Positions 47,587 to 58,673 of a stretch of DNA of 64,000 nt are shown in pieces (positions within the stretch are counted from its first letter, which is position 1; each line of letters starts with the position of its first letter). The DNA is from Enchytraeus crypticus (Eukaryota; Annelida; Clitellata; Enchytraeida; Enchytraeidae), in the NCBI GenBank assembly GCA_905160935.1, contig CAJHZI010000794.1:2902501-2966500 (forward strand), read 5' to 3'. The translations under genes and the position numbers were made by a program. Below the pieces are notes generated by a model. The model saw only the letters and a list, made by a program, of their open reading frames with translations. It was not told the DNA's origin and made no database searches.

Positions 47587-48852
47587 ATGAATCAAGAAGC
47601 AGTAATCAAAATCAAACAAGAATACTCAGAAGAAGGTGAAATAGGACGTGGAGTAAGACAAGGTTGTAGCATTTCGCCGCTGCTGTTTAACATTTACGCT
47701 GAGGCAATGATGGATGGAGCCATGGAAGACTTGGAAGAAGGATTAAAAGTAGGAGGGAATTTGTTACAAAATGTACGATTTGCAGATGACCAAGGAATGG
47801 TAGCGGGCAGCGAGATTGGATTGCAGAAGATAATGGATAGGCTGAATGATACGGCCCTAAGATATGGCATGAAGATTAATATAAAAAAGACAAAGGTTAT
47901 GAGAGTGTCCAATAATAAATGTGAAGTTAATATCACAATAAATGGTACGAAATTGGAACAGGTAAGGAGTTTCAAATATTTGGGTCATACTATAACCGAT
48001 GATGAGAAATGTGAGACGGAAATATGCAGTGGGATTGCACAAGCAAAAGCGGCCTTTGGTAGTAGAAAAGAACTATTAACAAAAAGTTTAAAGAAAGACA
48101 CAAAAAGTAAAGTAAACACGCATTATAGTGACATGATCAACTATGTTGATATCTATCGCTTTTTAATACCACATGTTTATACCGTTAGGCAATTTATTCC
48201 ATTTTCCGTGTAATCAGCCTAGTGAATGTTCGAGATTTTACTCTCTGATCAGCGCGGCTGGGATTCGAAAACATGGACCTTAAGGAAGGAAGATATGCAC
48301 TGCAGTTCAATTCACCTCAGGATCTGTCATTTAAAACTTCATGACGTTACCCCTACGCTATTAAGACATTGAAATAAATTAATAGACATTTAAATAAATT
48401 AAAAGATAAAGATAGTGAAAACTTCGGTTTGGACCACGCTATTGTATGGGTGTGAAACATGGACCTTAAGGAAGGAAGATATTAGGAAACTGGAGGCATT
48501 GGAAATGTGGATTTGGAGAAGAATGGAGAGGATTAGCTGGACCCAAATGGTTACAAATGAGGAAGTGCTGGAGAGAGTTGGCACAGACAGACAGTTGATA
48601 AATGTATTAAGTAATAGGAAGAAGAGATGGATAGGACACATTCTAAGGGGGGAAGGTCTATTAAAGAGGTCATAGAAGGTAGAATTGAAGGAAAAAGAGG
48701 CAGGGGCAGGCCGAGATTAGGTATGTTAGATGATTTAAAGACCCACTCATATGTGGAAATGAAGAGGAAGGCGGAAAACAGAGAAGAGTGGAGGCGTTAT
48801 GTACCATGGACCTGCCGGTAGGCAGTGCACTAAGAGAGAGAGAGAGAGATTA
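47587..48852 (+). pseudogene. LINE-1: 5'-truncated non-LTR retrotransposon with reverse transcriptase, broken by a SINE and a frameshift
   Basis: The frame from 47587 encodes the C-terminal half of a non-LTR reverse transcriptase. It shows motif B (GVRQGCSISPLLFNIY), the catalytic FADD of motif C (FADDQGMVAGS), INIKKTKVM and the thumb-region KYLGHTITDD. The frame runs into a SINE-C inserted at about 48103-48413 and ends there at 48213. LINE coding resumes at about 48411 (TSVWTTLLYGCETWTLRKED, then WIWRRMERISW and WIGHILRGEGLL). It changes frame near 48650 and continues to GKRGRGRPR, REEWRRYVPWTCR and a stop. The 3' end has the hairpin CTGCCGGTAGGCAG, then AGTGCACTA and (AG)n. A stop at 47569-47571 in the same frame suggests the 5' truncation lies near 47575-47586. 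GATTAC occurs at both ends (47581 and 48849), a possible short target duplication. Dead copy. Confidence 0.88.
48103..48413 (-). mobile_element. SINE-C inserted in the LINE-1 copy, carrying a 28-bp piece of LINE sequence
   Basis: On the minus strand: an A box TAGCGTAGGGG near 48348, a degraded B box (TTCGAATCCC), then CCGCGCTGATC and a tail matching the copies at 37.7 and 58.4 kb. Flanks read AAAAGTAAAG on the left and AAAAGATAAAG on the right, an imperfect target duplication. Bases 48269-48296 are foreign to the SINE and identical to LINE bases 48455-48482. See findings. Confidence 0.8.
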
Positions 48853-48949
48853 CTTTCATCTATTAGGTACGCAGTCTTAAATATGTCTACATTGAGCAAA
48901 ATATTCGTGTATACATACTGTATACGTGTATACACGGTGCAAAATATTA

Positions 48950-49260
48950 CATTGTTAAAAATGATAGTGAACCGGCACATATTGTTTAAGATCACATCAG
49001 TACACGTTTCTTAAGATCACATCGGCACAAGATTCTTAAGATCACATCGGCACATGTTGTTTAATATCATATCGGCACATGATTGTTTTGATTACATGGA
49101 AACATGATTCTTTAGATTGCATCAGCACATGATTGTTTTGATTACATGGAAACATGATTCTTTAGATTGCATCGGCACATGATTCTTTAGATCAAATCGG
49201 CACACGATTCTTACGATTACATCGGCACATTTTGCTTAAGGTCACATTAGCATGATGTTG
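48950..49260. repeat. 25-27-bp minisatellite
   Basis: About 11 units of ATCGGCACATGATTCTTTAG-type sequence. A 54-bp pair of units (about 49077 and 49131) is duplicated almost exactly. Confidence 0.85.
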
Positions 49261-50454
49261 TTTAATGTCATAGTGGCACAATTTGCTAAAAAGATCGCCT
49301 TGAGGCAAGTAGCTTACTATCACCAAAGCCTATACTACTCACAGTCTGAGGCGGCTTCTTTAGCCTATATTTACTCTCCAGGTTCTACAACTATACCTAC
49401 ATCCTACGCCGATACATACAGCACCACTCGTGATAACATCTTATAACTAAGGCTGTTTAACGCTTTTACTGGATCGGTAAATTTGCAGTCATTCGTATAA
49501 ATGGGTTCAAGAGGACTGAACGGTATGCGATTGTCTGACAGGGTAAATCTATTAAGAGCATTTGCGGTAATCCGCAAATACGTCGAGAACGGCTGAAGTT
49601 AGTTTTAATAACTGATAACGAAGGCATAATTAATTTAAAGATTTTGCGAATGGCTGAAGGCAAAACTTTCCTTGAGATGGGTTAACTCATATGTTCGACT
49701 TTAAGTTCTTAAAACGTCTACTATCATCAGATTTGGAATAAAAAATTATGAATTAGGAAATAAGACTATGTCATTATTATTTTTATTAACGATCCTATAT
49801 TTGCCATCCAAAATTATTTTGCTTGATTCTATGGAAAGTATAAGAATAGCTTAGTTAGAAATTTAGCCGTTAATTATGTTATCTACTGGATTCCAAAGGC
49901 ACTGTCAGCGATTGGTTGAATCTGGACAGATAAAACAGTAGAGAAAAGCTGACTGGATATCTTTAGATTACTCAAAAGGTATTTTTGATAGTAATGTGCC
50001 CGTTCGTATAGAACATGATTGATCTACATGTATGTCAACTGACTAATAAACGATACTAAAGTTCAGCTTGAAAGGATGTGACAGAACAAACATACCAGTG
50101 CTAATTAAGTCTACAATATAAGCAAAGTACTGAAAGCTTGACCACATTCTGTTTGAAAACAGCTTTGCCAGTGAGGTTCCAAATAGACTGACAAATATTC
50201 GGCATAAATCACGCTTAGTGGAAATGCGTATAATGACAATATTATCTTTCCAGGAAATGCATGTATTTATTATTATTTTCAAGCTACTATTATTTAATTA
50301 AATGCTTGTATGTTGTTCAAATGTTTGGCATTCATTTAAGATGAATACATTTGTTTAGTACTCGTGATTTTAATTTTATTTATTTATTTTCCTCTTTGTT
50401 GGTCATTAACTATTTGTAATTGTACTTCTTTATTTATCTATTTTCTATATGACT
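49261..50454. other. no feature recognised
   Basis: AT-rich, short open frames only. Confidence 0.5.
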
Positions 50455-50520
50455 CGCTAGTTACTGACATCGCTTTCGAGTGAGGAAACTGACGTTAATA
50501 TTAGCTTTACTAGCTTTATT
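50455..50520 (+). mobile_element. SINE-A 3' end
   Basis: TTACTGACATCGCTTTCGAG through GACGTTAATATTAGC to TTTACTAGCTTTATT. The head is missing. Confidence 0.8.
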
Positions 50521-51800
50521 ATATTATTTTATGGATTAGTTCTGTTGTGATATTTACTTCAAATTAAATAGTAATTTATCTTTCATTCAGTGTTATTTGT
50601 GTTGTTACTTGTATTATTATCAATTTTCCTTCATCGCAGTAAAAGATTCTGTGCCAAAAATGTAAAGGAGATTTACTTAGAATTAAAGAGATCGGACAAG
50701 TTTAAATATACAGTATGAATATATTATTACTACAAAAATGGTAATATAACTCTTCTTCTTCTTCTGCTTCTTCTTCTTATTATTATTATTAAATAGACTT
50801 ATTGCTATTATTAAAAGTAAAATCGAATTTAGTACTGTATGTATGAGCAAATATTGTTTTTGTTGTCATAATGATGAAATATGCTATTTTGCATAAGTCA
50901 GGCATGCCATTATGCAAATGGTAAACATTAATTGGGATAATTATTTCAAATCATTTTATATGACGGAACAATAGTCGTAGTAATTTAATAATGGCTTTTT
51001 ATTTTAGTATCTTTTTCATATTTCACCTGCATTTTACAATCAACCTTTTAGAAATTATTTGCTTAGTCATTGCAACTGCGGAAAGACAAGAAATCAACGT
51101 TGACTAGTTGATTACTTATTGCAAAATTAACAGTAACCAACAAACTTCTAGATTGAATGCAAGTTTAATTACATTACTTTGTGAAGTTATAAAGACCTTC
51201 AGAATTATCGTACCATGGGACAAAATTATACTGATTGTATAATTTGTCATATAATTTAGCAGTTCCTTTGTGTTCAGTCTATGACGCCCTGTTAATATTA
51301 CCAATGGAGTCATTCTGTAACCAGAAATTACGTGATTATAACGTCTCCATACAATAATTAGATATTAGTCATTAGATATGAGTTAGCAAATAAAGTTTCT
51401 ATGTCTCTGCACATTTAATAGTATTGAGTCTGGCAAAAAAACTACATGTCTAACTTCATACAGCTCTCGCTCTTTTTCTACGGAATGTTTGAAACTACAC
51501 AAAATACATAAATGAAAATGATTGAGTAAATTTCACAAGCCACTTGGTAGAAAGAGAGAAAGATAAATAAAGTTTAACCTGGTATGTCTTAAAAATTCAT
51601 CCGTACGTAGAACAATTTGAGATTTTGTGGTTGATAATTTTCTTCCGTTTACTCGTATGATGATATGTAAAATGTACAGTTAGAAATTAGCCTGAATTAA
51701 ATGTTTGATGACTAGTATGTCAAGTATTCCTGCTGCGCATGCGCCACGACATAAATGATGAAGCGCATACTGAAAATATCGCAGTTGACAGTCAAGTATG
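50521..51800. other. no feature recognised
   Basis: AT-rich; a short CTT/ATT microsatellite near 50752-50790. Confidence 0.5.
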
Positions 51801-51910
51801 AGCAAGGCAACAAAGAAACCACCTCAAACCACTTTGAAATCTCTGCAGTGTTTAAGCTAAATAACACCATGGCAGGGACTTTGTGAGGGCTAATATGGAC
51901 TTCCATCTGT
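51801..51910 (+). mobile_element. possible ancient SINE-D head and core fragment
   Basis: GGCAACAAAGAAACCACCTC resembles the SINE-D core; TTTGTGAGGG follows at the expected distance. The tail is missing. Confidence 0.35.
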
Positions 51911-51995
51911 TGGTCGATGACGATATCTACATCTTTTGTAATTGTAAAGCCTAGATCGACTCACATTATATGCTACTACAACAGATAAGAGAGAA

Positions 51996-52100
<105 letters not shown>

Positions 52101-52385
52101 GAGAAAAAACACATTTAAGGTAAATTACAGTGAAATTCAGTATAGATCGAAAAAAATAAGTAAATAAAAAGGGTAATTGGAAAAAGTAAATAAAATTAAA
52201 ACTTAAATCACTTATTAATATCAGCTCCCCTGTTACGGTGTTACCACATCGATCTATAATTAAGCTCATCTAACGATCGTATAATTTTTTCCTTAAAGTT
52301 ACGAACACTACAGGTAGCCTATCTCATGAGATTGCTCTAATACGGCATGTCTTTATTTTACTCGAAATTAGCAATATTGGAAACA

Positions 52386-52650
52386 GTGGCGTATCCAGTG
52401 GGGCACGGGGCCATGGCCCCCGAAATTTGTTGTGCAATTTTTTAAACTTCAAAATTGTGTCACATATTGACGAAAAGGAATTTAAAATGACATTTACCAG
52501 TAGTCTGTTAAGGTTTTAGGGGGTGGCGATCATAGTGAAACAATTCCAATCATTCAAAAGCTAACAAAACGGTTGCACGATTAATAAAAGGTCGTGAAAA
52601 TTCTTTCTGGTCCCCCGAAAAACTTTTTGTATTCGCACCTGCTGTGAAAC
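52386..52650 (+). mobile_element. possible hAT-like DNA transposon fragment
   Basis: Begins CAGTGGCGTATCCAG, a form seen at many hAT-type ends, followed by the GC palindrome GGGGCCATGGCCCC. No matching right terminus or 8-bp duplication found, and no transposase. The right boundary is arbitrary. Confidence 0.35.
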
Positions 52651-53047
52651 AAAGAATCAGTAAAATCGCCAATTGAAATGCTAAAAGTGCGGCTAGCTAT
52701 ATTATCCATTTATTTTTTTCCGTGAATATACACCGACCTCAACTGAAACGTGAGACAACTGCATAATTAGCCCGATTAACTGCTAGGTGATAAACTACTA
52801 ATAACAAACGTTCTAACTAAATTTGCTTAATCATCCATTGCTAGTTTCATATTTAACCGAATCAACTAGCTCCTCATTAGACCTACACGAAAATATTTGC
52901 ACATTTAGACATCGTGATCTTCGACTAAGCGAAAAATGGGAAATAACTTTTAAACGAAAAAGGTTAAAACAAATTTAAAGATAGTTTATTATCTATTAAG
53001 CACGCCAATGACTGAGCAGGCACGAGATACAAATCTTGCATTCGATA

Positions 53048-53088
53048 TTAATAATAAGAAAGGTTTAACGTCCGCTTCCTTATCCAAG
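53048..53088 (-). repeat. LINE-5 type short end, reverse
   Basis: TTAATAATAAGAAAGGTTTA, then ACGTCCGCTTCCTTAT. Confidence 0.5.
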
Positions 53089-53396
53089 GTTGGTTTCAGG
53101 GGCGTCCCCACAGCACACATCACGGCAGATCAATTCAGCCAGAGTTTTCAGACCAATCAGCAAATGAAATGTGCTGAGAAGTAAGTTCCTAACCGAAAGC
53201 CAGTCCGATGATCAAAAATGGTCAGAGTAGATTGATTAGATCGATGATTGGTTGATCGATGTTCAACAGTAGAGCAATTAACCAATATGCTACCAGCTCA
53301 GCCCAAATTTAGCGTCGATATCGACAGTTTTTCCAGATGTAGAACATATAATAACATCAAATAGGATGCCTTAATTAATTAGCATTAATTAATGAA

Positions 53397-53635
53397 TTAA
53401 ATTCCCCGTGTTGTGTCCGGGTTGCTTGAAGGATAGACCAACCGTGTAAATATGCACGTGTCGTAGAAGGCGACATAGAAACAAGATCCAAACCAAGAGC
53501 AGAAAGGGCATTCGGTTGATGGGTGACTAAGCTCCAGAAATGGCAACAAAATGTAAAAGAATGGAAAAACTTCAAATGAAGGTCTATTCGCATCCTGACC
53601 CTAGTTCAACTTGGATTTAAGGGATGATGATGATG
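53397..53635 (+). mobile_element. LINE-3 type 3' end
   Basis: CCCCGTGTTGTGTCCGGGTT, TGTCGTAGAAGGCGACA, GCAGAAAGGGCATTCGG, CTCCAGAAATGGC, TTCGCATCCTGACCC and (GAT)n. Confidence 0.77.
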
Positions 53636-54089
53636 ATAATGAATTAACGAATTAAATCTTCGGCAGAAATCACTTAGGCCCTATCTTGCGCAATACTCTA
53701 CTTGATCAGCCTTGGACGGATGAAAACTTGCATGCTCGGCAGTGCATTCGATTTTAACTACTTACACTTTCGGTTTTATCGTATTCCAAGAACCGCAGAT
53801 GACTACTGCATCGCTTGTGGCCTTTGACTGCTATGTTACGTGACCCTTAGATTGAACTGTCGAGATTACGTACTCCGATAAAAGCTACACCGTCGTTCAT
53901 GAATATTTTTGCAGTTTTCTTCTGTTTAAAAATTGGTTAATCTTCTTAGGGTGTGTAGCACTTATTCAACCATCGGTTAGACGTCACTTGACGGTTGACT
54001 ATGTTACGAGTTGCTGTTGAAACGAGTATCGTCGAGATTCTTTTAAATTGTCTTTGAAATTCTGCCGACTGGTATGTTCTACTCTGCCC

Positions 54090-54222
54090 AGAGTATAATC
54101 ATATGCTTAGAAGTGAAATATTTCCGCGGAGAGTCTTAAGTTATGTCGTTTAACCAGTGCTCACATGGAGTGGGTTGTGCATTGACTGAACTAGGTTTTG
54201 AATCCAGGCCACTTGCATCCGA

Positions 54223-54282
<60 letters not shown>

Positions 54283-54320
54283 TATAATCATATGCTTAGA
54301 AGTGAAATATTTCCGCGGAG
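54090..54320. repeat. perfect 42-bp direct repeat separated by 147 bases and an AT tract
   Basis: 54090-54131 and 54279-54320 are identical. The second copy sits inside a long (TA)n region. Confidence 0.85.
54224..54280. repeat. (TA)n microsatellite between the 42-bp repeats
   Basis: Pure TA run, with more interrupted TA from 54320 to 54390. Confidence 0.95.
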
Positions 54321-54891
54321 TATATATATAATATATCTATATATATATATATATAACTATATATATATATATATTATATCTATATATATAAGTAAATAAG
54401 AAGAGTGTAAACTAACTAGAGGAAGGAACGCGAGGATTTAATAAATAATATATATATATATTATTAACGCCCAGGAGGACATCAATGACCAATCTAAGAG
54501 CAAAACAGGAGAAACATCATACGAATGCTTGATGGAGAATAATTTTATAGTTAAATCAATTTATCAGAAACGTTTTGACAAAATATTCATTATTATAAGT
54601 AAACAAGGGGATGTATTAGTGACGTCTTCAACAACTGATGAGACAAGCACTGACCCTAGTTCACGTTTTGTTGCTTTAAAAGATACTTAAAATAGACTGA
54701 AATAGGAGATTATGTTACAGTTGTAATTCCGTAGGTTGCTTGCACGGAAAGAGATTCGGTCATATTCCATATTTCGGCCATATTAAACTTTCTCAATGAG
54801 TAGGGCCCTACGTCCAACAGGGTAAAATCATTGACATAGTATTTCCGAAGCCAACCTTGGCAGTGGCAAAGTACATAGTTTATCTACTACT

Positions 54892-55028
54892 ACTGGCTGG
54901 AGCCAGTGGCGACTTCGGTAAGATGTTCGACCGCGGATCGTTGTGTGCGGGTTCAAATCCTGGGCTCGCCCGTCATTGACTTCGCTTTCGAGTGAGGAAA
55001 CTGACGTTAACATTAGCTTGACCAATTT
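54892..55028 (+). mobile_element. SINE-A copy, nearly complete
   Basis: GGCTGGAGCCAGTGGCGACT (A box), GACCGCGGATCG, B box GGTTCAAATCC, GGGCTCGCCCGTCATTGAC and TTAACATTAGCTTGACC. One of the best preserved copies. Confidence 0.87.
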
Positions 55029-55520
55029 TCTTACTGAACGTAATCTAAACAATTGACAGTAGTCTTAATATGATTAAATATAAAACAAATTTAGCCTAAA
55101 GAGTTAAAAGGACAAGAATAATATTCAGTAGAAACACTGAAGAGGTATGCTCTAGTCAAGATAAAATATGGTCAGAAAGTGAAAATGTTACAAAAGAATG
55201 AATAGCAGATGACCATTGATGAAAATCGTTGATCAGTGAATTCTTGCATACAAATAGTACTAGTTAGAGTATATCAACATCATTTTACAAATCTTATAAA
55301 CAGTTCTAAAAAAAGACCAGCATAGTGTAAGAATGTATGGTTCGACATTATGAAATCTTTCTATTATCAGTTCATATCTGTTAGCAGTAAATCGTTCATA
55401 ACGAGCCACTGAATTAATACAACTCATCAAAATTATACTTGATTAGAAATGTGATATTTACCATTCTAAAGCTGCACCACCATAACATATAAAACATAAA
55501 ATCTAGCAGATTCTAGTACA

Positions 55521-55575
55521 TCAGTCACTGACATCGCTTGCTAGTGAGAAAACTGACGTTAACATTAGCTTTTTT
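55521..55575 (+). mobile_element. SINE-A 3' end
   Basis: CAGTCACTGACATCGCTTGC, AGTGAGAAAACTGACG and TTAACATTAGCTTTTTT. Confidence 0.75.
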
Positions 55576-55664
55576 ACAAGTGAGCAGATATATTTAAAAA
55601 ATTTGATTTTAACTTAACGACAAAATTATCACAAAGATTCCTACCTCTTCGAAAGTTCACTGCC

Positions 55665-55916
55665 AAAATGGTAAGTCAGACCAAAATGGTAAGTCAGACC
55701 AAAATGGCAAGTCAGACCAAAATGGTAAGTCAGACCAAAATGGTAAGTCAGATCAAAATGGTAAGTCAGACCAAAATGGTAAGTCAGACCAAAATGATAA
55801 GTCAGACCAAAATGGTAAGTCAGACCAAAATGATAAGTCAGACCAAAATGGTAAGTCAGACCAAAATGGTAAGTCAAACCAAAATGGTAAGTCAGACCAA
55901 AATGGTAAGTCAGACT
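55665..55916. repeat. 18-bp minisatellite of splice-donor-like units
   Basis: 14 units of ATGGTAAGTCAGACCAAA. Eleven contain GGTAAGT, two have ATAAGT and one GCAAGT. Open in several frames, with no coding support. Confidence 0.93.
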
Positions 55917-55919
55917 TAA

Positions 55920-57034
55920 ACAATACTACACCATCTACACAAAGCAACTGCAAAGTTCCTATGTAAACTCAAGAAAGCGAATTTTTATATAATTTATTCC
56001 GAAGAGTTTTACATCGCTGATATCTGAGGAAAAATTGTGCATTTTGCACAGACTCAGCTAATGCAAATGCTAAGCACATTAGTAATCGATTTATGCTGTA
56101 AAGATAGCATTAAATATGTCAACTATACGGTAAGTAACTGAGTATGTATTTTGTACCTTGAACTACACATCTAAGAGTAAAGTTAAAATTTTTTTCTTGA
56201 CATTATAAAATGTAGATACACTGCAAAAAAAGCTAAAAATCATTACATTGCAGAAATATTTACACTGTCATTGCTTATTTTCAATTTTAGAATTTGAAAT
56301 AAATGACGGTCCGAATGATAATATATTAACATAAAAATGTTTAACGAATTATATATAAATTAACTTTCTAAAGCTGAATGACTGCAGTATACCAATTTTT
56401 CATGACATACTTCACACTAAGCAGACACCGAGGTCTACAACGGACTCAATAGATCCTTAAATCTAAAGAACACAAACAGAGGCCGACGAGACTGAATATC
56501 TTAATACGAGAAATTAAATTATCCTGAGATAATTCATAAACAAAACGTTGTCGTGCAGAGAGAGTACAGTGCCAAGTAATATTGAGTTTATGATAACAAT
56601 AGAAAAGCCTAAAATAACAAAGTTCGCAATTTCACAGAAGAACACAGCAACAACAACGCCACCTGGCCGATTCAGTCTTCTCCCTGGGTTGACCTAGAAA
56701 CATGAGAAACAAAGCACAGAAATGCAGACTAGTGGAAAGAGTGACAAAATGATAACAGACTTATGCACTGTGTGCATTTTATTGTATTTTACTGTATATT
56801 GCTTGCTTACCGTAACCGTTGTAAAGTATAGAGATACCTTAGCATGATATACTCTATTAAACATTAAACATTGTGCTTTTTGAACAACTTTATTCTAAAT
56901 AACAAAAATTATTGAAATTAGTTTTCGCTCAGTGCAAAGAATTCGTCCGTCCCGCAGTGAACAGTGTTGCCAATAGTAAAATTATTACCAACAGCCCTGA
57001 AAAATGTTGATCTTATCTTCTTGTTCAGTCACGG
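55920..57034. other. no feature recognised
   Basis: AT-rich, no repeat or coding signal seen. Confidence 0.5.
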
Positions 57035-57112
57035 CTGAGTTAGCGGGTTTATCATTTAGGCACAGGATCAATAGGCTCCAGGTTCAAATCCTACGTTCAA
57101 ATCCACGAAGCT
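57035..57112 (+). mobile_element. tRNA-like remnant, probably a SINE head
   Basis: GCTGAGTTAGCGGGTTTATC, then the B box AGGTTCAAATCC at 57082. TTCAAATCC appears again 13 bases on. No known body follows. Confidence 0.45.
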
Positions 57113-58065
57113 TAAATCCTTTCAAGACATGGAGGTGAAGTTATACTCAGCATTAGAGGTAGTAATGATAACACAGAGAAATGTATTTCATTTTAGAATT
57201 AAGTGGGAAATTAACATAGTTAGAGAGGAAGACTACGATAAACTATATCTGATTTTATATATTTTCTTTGATCAAAAGGCATCTCTATAGAAGCAAAAAT
57301 CTATAGCCTGATGATGTTACATTGATGATGCTTAGTCTATTAAGGGTGTGCTCATTAAGATTAAGGGGAGAGATAGTTGTCATAGTGAGAAAGCGTTGCC
57401 TAGAAGTTTACAACAGGAAGAGCACACGTAAAAAGAAACACACATATTATATCCAAAAGGTAAGCATATTTATAATTAATACTTTAAATAAGGTTAATAA
57501 CGATAGTTACATAAAAATAATTATTAGTAATTTGTATTACAACAATGACCAAACACCTGTATTATATCAAAATTTTATAAAATAACCGGGGACCATTAGC
57601 AAATTTCAAAATTCATACCCATTAATTAATTTAAAAGAATTATATCAAATTATTTAATTATAATTCTATAAAACAATTACAAAAATTTATTCTTATCGAT
57701 TGTTTTAAAGTAGAAAACACCTGCATATAGTGAAGATTAAAATAGTTCAAGATTAGATAAACAAATATTACTTATTGATTGTTTCACAGTAGAAAACACC
57801 TGTATTTACAGAGAGATTAGAATAGTAAAAGTTTACTTTGACTGTTAGGCTCGGGCAGTTGTTCTCTCAGCACAAGATGCATGACTACTGTGCTACCCAA
57901 AGTCAACTGAAGCGCTGCGCATTACAAATGAAAACAATGCAGAATAAAAGAGTCAAATGAAATACAGGTAATAGCACAAATATTTACACGACGATGAAAA
58001 TTAATTTAAAATTAGGAAAATTCAAGACCCATTTTATGTAAATAACAGGGCTACCTTTTAGCTAT
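57113..58065. other. no feature firmly recognised
   Basis: A diverged duplication of about 90 bases: TATTCTTATCGATTGTTTTA, then AAGTAGAAAACACCTG, at 57689 and again from 57769. Otherwise AT-rich. Confidence 0.5.
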
Positions 58066-58100
58066 ATAGTGATACTTGTCAGAATGTCAAGTATCACTAT
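58066..58100. repeat. perfect 13-bp inverted repeat before an ATT tract
   Basis: ATAGTGATACTTG, nine bases, CAAGTATCACTAT, followed by (ATT)n and then a reversed LINE-3 end. Confidence 0.8.
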
Positions 58101-58138
58101 TATTATTATTACTATTTTATTATTACTACTATTGTTAC

Positions 58139-58175
58139 ATCATCATTATCATCCTCCCTTGAATCCCAGGTATAA
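58139..58175 (-). mobile_element. LINE-3 type terminal piece, reverse
   Basis: Plus strand CATCATCATTATCATCCTCC, then CTTGAATCCCAGGTATAA, the reverse of the ACTGGGATTCAAGGGAGGAT(GAT)n end. Confidence 0.6.
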
Positions 58176-58371
58176 TTACTATTATTACTAATGTTGATAA
58201 TTTTAGAAGTGATAGGCAACGAAAGAATTTATGCCATAATATTGCTGATTGCTTAAAAAGATTAAAAAGGACTACCCTATGTAATAGTACGGTCAAGGCA
58301 GAGTGTTCCTGATGGAATAAACTTGATGGTCAATGGTGTGCTCACACTGAGCGAGGAGCAGACATCAATAG

Positions 58372-58604
58372 AATGTCTTAATAGCGTAGAGGTAACATCA
58401 TGAAGTTTTAAATGACAGATCCTGAGGTGAATTGAACTCTCGCGGGTTCGAATCTCAGGTGCGCTGATCTGAGAGTAAAATCTCGGACATTCACTGGATT
58501 GGTTATACGGAAAATGGACTAAATTGCTCTAACGGTTTAAACATGTGGTATTAAAAGTGATAGATATCGACATAGTAGATCATTTCACTATAGTGCGTGT
58601 TATC
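58372..58604 (+). mobile_element. SINE-C copy, best preserved
   Basis: A box TAGCGTAGAGG at 58382, B box GGTTCGAATCT at 58445, GCGCTGATCTGAGAGTAAAA, CATTCACTGGATTGG, TTAAACATGTGGTATTAAAA and the tail CATAGTAGATCATTTCACTA. This copy sets the reference for the disrupted one at 48.1 kb. Confidence 0.83.
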
Positions 58605-58605
58605 G

Positions 58606-58673
58606 AGTAGGGATATGCACCTTGGCCTGTCACTATGTAGAACACAAGAGAGAGAGAGAGAGAGAGAGAGAGC
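58606..58673 (+). mobile_element. SINE-D or LINE-1 tail fragment with (AG)n
   Basis: CACCTTGGCCTGTCACTATG, then TAGAACACAAG and (AG)n: a decayed version of the ACCTTGAACCTGCC hairpin tail. It directly follows a SINE-C copy. Confidence 0.5.

Noticed and set aside
47587-48213. A single intact 208-residue protein
   Set aside because: The last 35 or so residues come from the inserted SINE. The reverse transcriptase frame is broken there.
48950-49260. Regular spaced repeats resembling a CRISPR array
   Set aside because: Units are contiguous and diverged, with no unique spacers. The sequence is eukaryotic.
55641-55953. KMVSQT and YHFGLT repeat open frames
   Set aside because: Product of the 18-bp minisatellite, open in several frames on both strands.
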